Assembly: GCA_025362495.1 (NCBI GenBank)
Contig: JANYGI010000052.1
Coordinates: 56,948-120,947 of the forward strand
Origin: Byssovorax sp.
GTDB lineage: Bacteria; Myxococcota_A; Polyangia; Polyangiales; Polyangiaceae
DNA length: 64,000 nt
Reading direction: 5' to 3'
In this document: one piece after another, positions 42,966 through 53,105 of the stretch
Numbering within the stretch: position 1 is the stretch's first letter
How the letters are laid out: every line of letters begins with the position of its first letter
Notes under the pieces: model-generated
The model's database searches: none
Told to the model about the DNA's origin: nothing
What the model saw: only the letters and a program-made list of their open reading frames with translations
Made by a program: the position numbers and the translations under genes

Positions 42966-44075
42966 TCAGCGGGGGCGGGCGTCGGGCTCGGGGAGCGGCG
43001 CGTCGGGGAACTCGAGCGGGAACGAGCCGATGATCTTCAGCATCTTCGCCTCGCGCTTCACGCCTTCGAGCGCGGCGACGAGGTTGCGATCGGTCGTGTG
43101 CCCTCCGACCTCGACGTAGAACACGTACTCCCAGCCCTCGGCCGCGACGGGGCGCGACTGGATCCGGCGGAGGTTGCAGCTGCGCTCCTTGAAGAACTGG
43201 AGGATGTCGTGGAGCGCGCCCGGGTGATCGTGGACGCTGAAGATCAGCGCTGTGGCGTCGGCTCCCGAGCGCGGCGCGGGGAGGCGCGAGAGCATCGCGT
43301 AGCGCACGCGGGCCTCGCCCTCGTCGGCGATGTTCTCGCGGGCGACGCGGAGGTCGCGCGCGAACGCCGAGCCGCGCGGGACGATCGCGGCGCTCCCGTG
43401 GTTCTCCGAGGCCAGCTCCCAGGCCATCGCCGGCGAGCGCACGTCGAGCGCGAGCGCGCGCGGATAGTTCGTCTCGAGGTACTGCATGCACACCAGGTGA
43501 TCTTGCGGGGAGACGTAGATCTTCTCGACGTCCGACGGGTCGCCCGAGGCGTTCACCAGCGCCAGCGCCTGCGTCACCTGGCGCTCGCCCACGACCTTGA
43601 GATCGGCCGCGGCGATCGCCAGGATGGTCGGCAGGATCGGCCCGTCCTTCGCCGTCTCGTAGGGGACGACCGCGAAATCGGCGCGCGATCGCGCGACCTC
43701 TTCGATGGCCGCGGCGATCGTTTCGGCGCGCACCAGCTCGGCGGCGAGTCCGAACTGCGCGCGCGTCGCCATCCATCCGAAGCCGCCTTCGGCGCCGAGG
43801 TACGCCACGCGCGGCGCGGTCTCGTAGACGCGGCACGCGGCGTCGATCGCCGTGAAGATCGGCCGCACCGCGCTCGGCGCGAGCGGGGCCGCGACCGCCT
43901 TTTCCAGGGCCTGCAAGTGGGTCCCGTCGGCCGGCGGTGCGAAGCGCGAGGTCCCCGTGCGCATCCGCGCGAGATCCTGCGTGAGCCGTGCTCGCCGCTC
44001 CAGCGTGCGGAGCAGCTCGAGGTCCATGTCCAGGAGCTGACCACGAAGCTCCTCGAGTCGCTTGCGCTCGTCCAT
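42966..44075 (-). CDS. PheA-like chorismate mutase/prephenate dehydratase with altered catalytic motifs
   Basis: The 369-residue layout is that of the P-protein: an AroQ-like helical domain (1-85), a prephenate dehydratase domain (about 88-265) and an ACT domain (about 275-360). The ACT domain is well preserved (GALHDI 286-291, 'RIQSRP' 304-309). Several catalytic signatures are not: the dehydratase loop reads GAEGGFG instead of GPEGTFT/S, the 'PIEN' site reads PYETAKDG (138-145) and the essential TRF motif reads RVRY (256-259), with no Thr. The chorismate mutase domain also lacks the usual second Arg/Glu helix. It is either a divergent enzyme or a non-catalytic phenylalanine-sensing paralogue. 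ATG 44075 is preferred over an upstream in-frame start. Confidence 0.85.
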   Translation of the reverse strand: MDERKRLEELRGQLLDMDLELLRTLERRARLTQDLARMRTGTSRFAPPADGTHLQALEKAVAAPLAPSAVRPIFTAIDAACRVYETAPRVAYLGAEGGFGWMATRAQFGLAAELVRAETIAAAIEEVARSRADFAVVPYETAKDGPILPTILAIAAADLKVVGERQVTQALALVNASGDPSDVEKIYVSPQDHLVCMQYLETNYPRALALDVRSPAMAWELASENHGSAAIVPRGSAFARDLRVARENIADEGEARVRYAMLSRLPAPRSGADATALIFSVHDHPGALHDILQFFKERSCNLRRIQSRPVAAEGWEYVFYVEVGGHTTDRNLVAALEGVKREAKMLKIIGSFPLEFPDAPLPEPDARPR

Positions 44076-44182
44076 CGTCCGCCAAGGTAGCACCGTGGCC
44101 ACGAAATGGCGGCGCTGTTCCGGCGGCGACGCTCTGCTGGATCGCGTCGATCCGAGCAGGCGCCGTCAGCCCGCGCGGGAGG

Positions 44183-44524
44183 TCAGGTCGACGACGGCGT
44201 CTCGCTCTTGGCCGGCGTGGAGGCCGCCGGGGCGGCCGCGGGCGCGCTCGATCCGCTGTCGCCCGAGCTCGTGCTCGCGGGCGGGCTGCTCGTGCTCGCG
44301 CCGCCGTCGCTGCTGCTGGTCGTCGTGCCCTTGTTCGACGTGGACGAGTAGAGGTCGGAGTACCAGCCGCCGCCCTTGAGAATGAACCCCGTGCCGCGCG
44401 AGATCTGGCGACGGGCCGTCTGCTCGTGGCAGCGCGGGCACTCCGTCAGGGCGTTGTCCTTCATGGACTGCTCGAACTCCCACTCATTCTTGCAGGCGGA
44501 ACAGACATACTCGTACGTGGGCAT
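44183..44524 (-). CDS. FmdB-type zinc ribbon protein
   Basis: The 113-residue product begins with the FmdB/CxxC-CxxC regulatory-ribbon pattern 'MPTYEYVCSACKNEWEFEQSM', with the second pair in 'TECPRCHEQTARRQIS'; the two CxxC pairs should bind one zinc ion. Residues 55-113 are a Ser/Thr/Ala/Pro-rich disordered tail. These proteins are widespread and mostly uncharacterised; a regulatory role was suggested for the methanogen member. The start has a strong GAGGAG eight to ten bases upstream. Confidence 0.88.
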   Translation of the reverse strand: MPTYEYVCSACKNEWEFEQSMKDNALTECPRCHEQTARRQISRGTGFILKGGGWYSDLYSSTSNKGTTTSSSDGGASTSSPPASTSSGDSGSSAPAAAPAASTPAKSETPSST

Positions 44525-44784
44525 CGGGATACTCCTCGGGCGACGGATGAGTATGGCCCAGCTGGCCACCTGTCAAGCCGAGTGCCAACACGCCGAGAAG
44601 ACTCGGCAACTCGAGCAAGGAACGGTTTGCGGCTGTACTCCTGCGCACGTGGATCTTTTTGGCCCCTGGGCAGCCGTATCCTGTACAATCGTAGCCCCTT
44701 GCTGCGCGTCGAGCGTGCAGCTAGCCCTAGGTGGCGAGGCGTGACGGTGCGTGACACTACGTGCCGAAAGCCGCGAGGAGTGCA

Positions 44785-48387
<3,603 letters not shown>

Positions 48388-48398
48388 TCCGGGCACAG

Positions 48399-48416
48399 CG
48401 CGCGAGATCACGCGCG
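48399..48416 (+). terminator. 6-bp GC hairpin after smc
   Basis: CGCGCG pairs with itself across the 6-base loop AGATCA, starting 12 bp after the smc stop, and is followed by the T-rich TTCTTCGTT. It is a plausible weak intrinsic terminator. Confidence 0.4.
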
Positions 48417-48460
48417 TTCTTCGTTGACGAGTCGGCCCTCGTGCGGCGAGCGTGAGGGCC

Positions 48461-49171
48461 ATGGAAAAGCTCTCACCGAGCGCCTCGGGTCTGCGCCACC
48501 TCCGCTGGTCGCGCGAGATCCTCGCGTCGCTCGAGGCCCACCACGAGCACAACCCTCTGCTCGCGACCCCGGATCGGGATCTCGTCCTCGACGAGATCGT
48601 CAAGACGCGCGCGCTGGTGCTGGCGCTCAGCGCCGCGGTGAAGCCGTACCGCGACTTCCTCGAGCGCCGTCGCACCCAGTTCCGCGGGATGCTCCGCGTC
48701 GGCGTCCACCTCTGCACCACCGCCCGCGCCCGCGCCGAGAGCGCGCTCCTCGTGCACGGCGCCGAGGGCCTGCTCGCGCCCGATCGCACCCGCCGCTCCC
48801 ACGGCCACGACGCCGGCCCGGAGGACCTCGCGCAGGCCACGCGCGAGGCCGCCGCCGCGATGCGGTCGATCGCCAGATCGCTGCCCGAGCTCGCCGGTCA
48901 CGTCGACGATCTGACCGAAGCCGCCGCGATCCTCGAGGGCTTCCGCGAGGCCTTCGAGAACCTCGAGTCGCGCGAGCGCGGCCCGCTCCACGCCGCGCTC
49001 ACGGCCGCGAAGTCCGCGCTGCACCGAGGCCTCGCCGAGCTCGACCGCCGCGCGGAAAAGCGCCTGGGCAAGGCCTTTGTCGACAGCCTCTATCCCGCGC
49101 TCACCCGCGGCGCCTCCATCGTCGCCGACGCCGGTGACGAGGACGACGACGCCGCCGCCGCGACCACATAA
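48461..49171 (+). CDS. Alpha-helical hypothetical protein
   Basis: The 236-residue product is almost entirely alpha-helical and charged, with no signal peptide, membrane segment or recognised motif. An internal polar loop ('DRTRRSHGHDAGPEDL') separates two helical halves, and the C-terminus ends in an acidic run followed by Ala/Thr. ATG 48461 is preferred because GAGG lies seven bases upstream, although an in-frame GTG is three codons earlier. It lies 73 bp behind smc; a chromosome-related role is possible only by position. Confidence 0.65.
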   Translation: MEKLSPSASGLRHLRWSREILASLEAHHEHNPLLATPDRDLVLDEIVKTRALVLALSAAVKPYRDFLERRRTQFRGMLRVGVHLCTTARARAESALLVHGAEGLLAPDRTRRSHGHDAGPEDLAQATREAAAAMRSIARSLPELAGHVDDLTEAAAILEGFREAFENLESRERGPLHAALTAAKSALHRGLAELDRRAEKRLGKAFVDSLYPALTRGASIVADAGDEDDDAAAATT

Positions 49172-49529
49172 TCTCCCCTCCACCGCAAGTGCCATTTGCC
49201 GGTTGCGCCCTCGCAAACGCCGCTACGGCACTTTTCTTCGATTCGTCGGATACGCGCAATCGCGCGGGAACTTGCCGTCAAAGCCAGCGTAGGTGCGCAG
49301 GAGACATCCCTGCGATAAGGGGTGACCTCGCCCCCCGAGCAGCCGACATCCGTCGACATATAGGGGTCCTGCGTCAGCGCAATTTGACGTAACTGTATCG
49401 ACATTTTGCTGGAGGTCCGCCAAACCGCGTTGACGGGCCCACTCCCGATCATCCATTGATTGGCCCGTCGAAACCAAAGCGCCCTCGCCCGGGGCGACTC
49501 GACACGACCTCCAAGGAGAACGGATCATC
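49172..49529. other. 358-bp intergenic leader region
   Basis: No gene is visible. The stretch is AT-richer than neighbouring genes near 49375-49420 and must contain the promoter of the lipoprotein gene at 49530. Its only clear structure is an 8-bp inverted repeat GACGGGCC/GGCCCGTC (49432-49439, 49462-49469) enclosing a smaller ATCA/TGAT dyad, which would form a 5' leader hairpin. AAGGAG at 49513-49518 is the ribosome binding site of the next gene. Confidence 0.55.
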
Positions 49530-50633
49530 ATGATGAAGAATACCTTCACTCGCGGCGCCGCCCTCGCCGTTTCCATCCTGCCCCTCCTCGCGCTCATCAG
49601 CGGTTGTGCAGCAGATTCGTCCCCTGCGGACGAGTCTGTCGACAACGTCGAAGTCGGTGCCTCCAACGTGCATTTGATGCCGATGCACACCACCAGCGAG
49701 GGCAGCAATGGCGCCCTCGTCTCGGCGGCTGCCCCGGCCGGCGCGCACCTGACCTACTTCGGTGGTCCCGTCATCTCGAACGTGAAGGTCTACTCGGTCT
49801 TCTGGAACTCGAGCGTCCCCAACCAGGCCAGCCTCAACTCGTTCTACAGCACGATCACCGGCAGCGCCTACCTCTCCTGGCTCTCCGAGTACAACACGTC
49901 GACGCAGACCATCGGCCTCGGCAGCCTCGGCGGCTCGGTCGTCGATACCGGTGCTCCCACCGGCAGCACGATCACCGACACCCAGATCCAGGCCGAGCTC
50001 TCGCGCTTGATGGCCGCAGGGCAGCTCCCGGCCAACAACGCCAACAACCTCTACATGATCCACTTCCCCGCCGGCGTCACCATCAAGCAGGGGACCAGCA
50101 CCTCGTGCGTCCAGTTCTGCGCGTACCACGGCACCTACGTTCGCGGCGGCCAGAACGCCTACTACGGAGTCATCCCCGACCTCAGCGGCGGATGCGCGAG
50201 CGGCTGCGGCTCGAACACCAAGCTCAACAACACCACCTCGGTGGCCTCTCACGAGATGATCGAGGCCATCACCGATCCCGCCGTCGGCCTCGCCCAGAAC
50301 CTCGCGGCGCCTCTCGCCTGGTACGACAACACCAACGGTGAAATCGGCGACATCTGCAATGGTCAGCAGGGCACCGTCTCCGGCTTCACGATCCAGCTCG
50401 AGTACTCCAACGCGCTCAACGCCTGCATCGCGACCAAGTCCAGCACGCCGCCGCCGCCGCCTCCTCCCGGCGGCTGCTCGCACGCGATCTGCGCCACGGG
50501 CACCAAGCTCGTCTCGAGCTGTGACTCCTGCGCCACCAAGATCTGCGCGGCGGATTCGTACTGCTGCAACACCAAGTGGGATTCGCAGTGCGTCGGCGAG
50601 GTCGGCTCGATCTGCGGCAAGACCTGCCCGTGA
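49530..50633 (+). CDS. Secreted lipoprotein with degenerate HExxH-like site and Cys-rich tail
   Basis: The 367-residue product has a lipoprotein signal (lipobox 'LISGC', Cys26). The central domain (about 75-295) contains 'TSVASHEMIEAITDPAVG' and 'WYDNTNGEIGDICNG', a pair seen in exported proteins related to the phosphate-induced (exordium-type) family and in uncharacterised metalloprotease-like proteins; only one His and one Glu of an HExxH site are present (HEMIE). A Pro-run linker leads to a Cys-rich C-terminal domain (about 310-367; 'CDSCATKICAADSYCCNTKWDSQC') likely held by disulfides. It is probably surface-exposed. Tandem ATGs make the exact start ambiguous by one codon. Confidence 0.75.
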   Translation: MMKNTFTRGAALAVSILPLLALISGCAADSSPADESVDNVEVGASNVHLMPMHTTSEGSNGALVSAAAPAGAHLTYFGGPVISNVKVYSVFWNSSVPNQASLNSFYSTITGSAYLSWLSEYNTSTQTIGLGSLGGSVVDTGAPTGSTITDTQIQAELSRLMAAGQLPANNANNLYMIHFPAGVTIKQGTSTSCVQFCAYHGTYVRGGQNAYYGVIPDLSGGCASGCGSNTKLNNTTSVASHEMIEAITDPAVGLAQNLAAPLAWYDNTNGEIGDICNGQQGTVSGFTIQLEYSNALNACIATKSSTPPPPPPPGGCSHAICATGTKLVSSCDSCATKICAADSYCCNTKWDSQCVGEVGSICGKTCP

Positions 50634-50635
50634 CG

Positions 50636-50654
50636 CCGGAGGCGCGGCCTCCGG
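50636..50654 (+). terminator. 8-bp GC hairpin after the Cys-rich lipoprotein gene
   Basis: CCGGAGGC and GCCTCCGG pair perfectly around the loop GCG, two bases after the stop codon. There is no T-run. The right arm is the first of three copies of GGCCTCCGG in this gap. Confidence 0.45.
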
Positions 50655-50793
50655 GCCGCGCGTTCGCTTCGATGGCTCCCCGCCGCCGCGCTCCCCGCGC
50701 ACATCAGAGCGGCTGCTCTTCGACTCTCCCCAGCAACTACTTGTAGCGACGGCCTCCGGGCGTGTACTACGATCTTCGTCGGCGGGCCTCCGG
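50646..50793. repeat. Three copies of GGCCTCCGG in one intergenic gap
   Basis: The nonamer occurs at 50646-50654, 50751-50759 and 50785-50793, the first and last each inside a small hairpin (the last within GGCGG...CCGCC). Chance is possible in GC-rich DNA, but all three share the same orientation and lie upstream of the next lipoprotein gene. Confidence 0.4.
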
Positions 50794-50810
50794 TCCGCCG
50801 GGGAGAATCG

Positions 50811-51209
50811 ATGACGCGCCCGCTCCTGGCCACTGGCCTCCTCTCGCTGTTCTCGCTGTGCTCGCTGGCGATTGGCTGCAAGGAGCCTGCGGGCGCGGGG
50901 CCGGGCGTGGCGGCGTCCACGCCGGCGCCGATCGCCAGCGCCCCGGCCGAGACGGTCTTTCGCGGGACGTACCGGGCGCCCTGGGGAGATACCGTGTTCA
51001 CCCAGGCTGGCAAGGTGGTCGTCGCCCGTTATCCGGACGGCTCGCTCGATTGCATGGCCACGAACGCCACGCTCGACTGCTCCTGGAAAGAGGGCAGCGG
51101 CTACGGCAAAGCGCGGCTCACCAAGCAGGCCAGTGGCTCGATCGAGGGCACGTGGGGCAACGCCGCCGACGATCACGACGGCGGCAAGTGGATCTTCGTT
51201 CCCAAGTGA
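50811..51209 (+). CDS. Small lipoprotein
   Basis: The 132-residue product has a lipoprotein signal (lipobox 'LAIGC', Cys23), a Gly/Ala/Pro linker (24-46) and a compact beta-rich domain of about 80 residues ('ETVFRGTYRAPWGDTVFTQAGKVVVARYPDG', 'LDCSWKEGSGYGKARL', 'GTWGNAADDHDGGKW'). Two cysteines in the domain may form a disulfide. No family is recognised. Confidence 0.75.
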   Translation: MTRPLLATGLLSLFSLCSLAIGCKEPAGAGPGVAASTPAPIASAPAETVFRGTYRAPWGDTVFTQAGKVVVARYPDGSLDCMATNATLDCSWKEGSGYGKARLTKQASGSIEGTWGNAADDHDGGKWIFVPK

Positions 51210-51388
51210 GAGTCGCCACCCGCGCCCCGCAGCGGCCCGGCGGCTCCCCGGTCCTTGGCCCGACGTCGTCCGCGTCGCCGGCCCTCATTCGTTTGCGTCT
51301 CCGTCACCCTGTCCGGTAGCATCCCGGTGCAAGCAACTTTACGCGAGCACGGATTTACTCGGGTTTGGCAGAAGGCAGAGGCAGCGAG

Positions 51389-53089
51389 ATGGCGACGCCG
51401 GACACGGGGGCGGCAGGCTTCGGGAAGTACCGGCTGATCGCCGAGCTCGGCCACGGCGGGATGGCCGAAGTCTTCCTCGCGATCGCGTCGGGCCCGGCCG
51501 GCTTCAACAAGCTCGTCGTCCTCAAGCAGATCCGCGAGCAGCTCGCCGAAGATCCCGAGTTCCTCGCCATGTTCCTCGACGAGGCTCGCCTCGCGGCGCG
51601 CCTCAACCACCCCAACGTCGTCCAGACCAACGAGGTCGGCGAGGACGGGCGCCGCTACTTCATCGCCATGGAGTACCTCGAGGGGCAGCCGCTCAACCGC
51701 GTCGTCCAGCGCCTCGCCAAGGATGGTCGCCTCACGCTGGCGATGCACGTGCGCATCCTGATCGACGCGCTCGCCGGCCTTCACTACGCGCACGAGCTCA
51801 CCGACTTCGACGGCACCTCGCTCCAGGTCGTCCACCGCGACGCCACCCCGCACAACATCTTCGTCACCTACGCCGGGCAGGTGAAGGTCGTCGACTTCGG
51901 AATCGCGAAAGCCCTGGGATCCTCGGCTGAAACGCGCACCGGCGTGCTCAAGGGGAAAATCTCGTACATGTCCCCCGAGCAGGCGCTCGGCGAGAAGGTC
52001 GATCGCCGCGCCGACGTGTTCGCGGTGGGCATCATGCTGTGGGAGGCGCTGGCGGGGCGGCGGCCGTTCAAGGGCCACAACGACGTCGTCATCCTCCAGA
52101 AGCTCGTCGCGGGCGAGATCCCGAGCCCCGGTACGGTGCGCGACGACATCCCCGAGCTGCTCGAGGCCATCTGCATGAAGGCCCTCGCGCACGATCGTGA
52201 AGAGCGCTTCGCCACCGCCGAGGACATGCAGCGCGCGCTGGAAGCCGCGCTGGAGAAGCTCGGCGAGCGCCCGCAGCTCCGCGCCGTCGGCGACCTCGTG
52301 ACCAGGGCCTTCGCCGACGAGCGCCTGCGCCTCCGCGGCGTGATCGAAGCGCAGATGGCGAGCCTCCGCGCCTCGGGCGAGCACCCCGCGCCGGACATCA
52401 CCGGCGGCCGCTCGATCGCCCGCGCCCTCCCGCGCATCGACGCGCCGCCCACCGAGTCGAGCTCGCTCCACTCGGAGAGCCGCCGCGCGACGGTGGCCGA
52501 GCCCGGATCCGGGCCGCGCACCGATCCTTCGCGCGTCTCGTCGCTCACCGCGAACACCACGCCCGCCGAGGTCGCGCTGGCGCCGCCCGCGCCCGCAAAG
52601 AAGCCATTCGCGCTCTACGCCGTCGTCGGCGTCGCCGTCGCCGTCGCGGCCGCCGCGGTCGCGTGGCCGCGCGGGCAGGCGCCGACGAACACCGTCGCGC
52701 CGGCCGCGGCCCCGGCCGCACCGCGGATGATCCGCGTCGAGTCGACGCCGCCGGGCGCGACCGTGAGCGAGAACGAGAAGATCCTCGGCCAGACGCCGAT
52801 GGCGATCCCGCTCGATCCCGCGCAGCAGAGCGCGCGTCAGCTGGTGCTCTCGCTCGAGGGCTACGCGCCGTACACCGTGCATCAAGGCCCCTCGCTCGAA
52901 GACGTGCGCGTGCTCGTCCCGCTGACGATCGCCGCCGCGCCGAAGCCGACGGCCGACGCGGCGACGACGGCGCGCGCCAAGGCTCCTTCCGGGCCCGGGC
53001 CTGGCCCCGCGCGCCCTCCGCCCCCTGTCGCCACCGCTGCTCCCAAGGCCCCTCCGCCATCGTCTCTCGACATCAACATGAACCGTTGA
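51389..53089 (+). CDS. Ser/Thr protein kinase with PEGA domain
   Basis: The 566-residue protein has a kinase domain (about 12-275): glycine loop 'LGHGGMAEVFL', VAIK-type Lys in 'VVLKQI', 'VHRDATPHNIFVTYAGQVKVVDFGIAKA' (the HRD loop has Ala-Thr-Pro where most kinases have Leu-Lys-Pro, a pattern common in myxobacterial kinases), and 'KGKISYMSPEQALG'. A Pro/Ser linker and one membrane helix (about 410-430, 'ALYAVVGVAVAVAAAAVAWP') lead to an outside PEGA domain (about 455-525; 'RVESTPPGATVSENEKILGQTPM', 'LSLEGYAPY'). ATG 51389 follows AGCGAG. It precedes the TPR-PEGA-TonB receptor gene by 16 bp and is probably co-expressed with it. Confidence 0.92.
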   Translation: MATPDTGAAGFGKYRLIAELGHGGMAEVFLAIASGPAGFNKLVVLKQIREQLAEDPEFLAMFLDEARLAARLNHPNVVQTNEVGEDGRRYFIAMEYLEGQPLNRVVQRLAKDGRLTLAMHVRILIDALAGLHYAHELTDFDGTSLQVVHRDATPHNIFVTYAGQVKVVDFGIAKALGSSAETRTGVLKGKISYMSPEQALGEKVDRRADVFAVGIMLWEALAGRRPFKGHNDVVILQKLVAGEIPSPGTVRDDIPELLEAICMKALAHDREERFATAEDMQRALEAALEKLGERPQLRAVGDLVTRAFADERLRLRGVIEAQMASLRASGEHPAPDITGGRSIARALPRIDAPPTESSSLHSESRRATVAEPGSGPRTDPSRVSSLTANTTPAEVALAPPAPAKKPFALYAVVGVAVAVAAAAVAWPRGQAPTNTVAPAAAPAAPRMIRVESTPPGATVSENEKILGQTPMAIPLDPAQQSARQLVLSLEGYAPYTVHQGPSLEDVRVLVPLTIAAAPKPTADAATTARAKAPSGPGPGPARPPPPVATAAPKAPPPSSLDINMNR

Positions 53090-53105
53090 AGGGCGATCCG
53101 ACACG

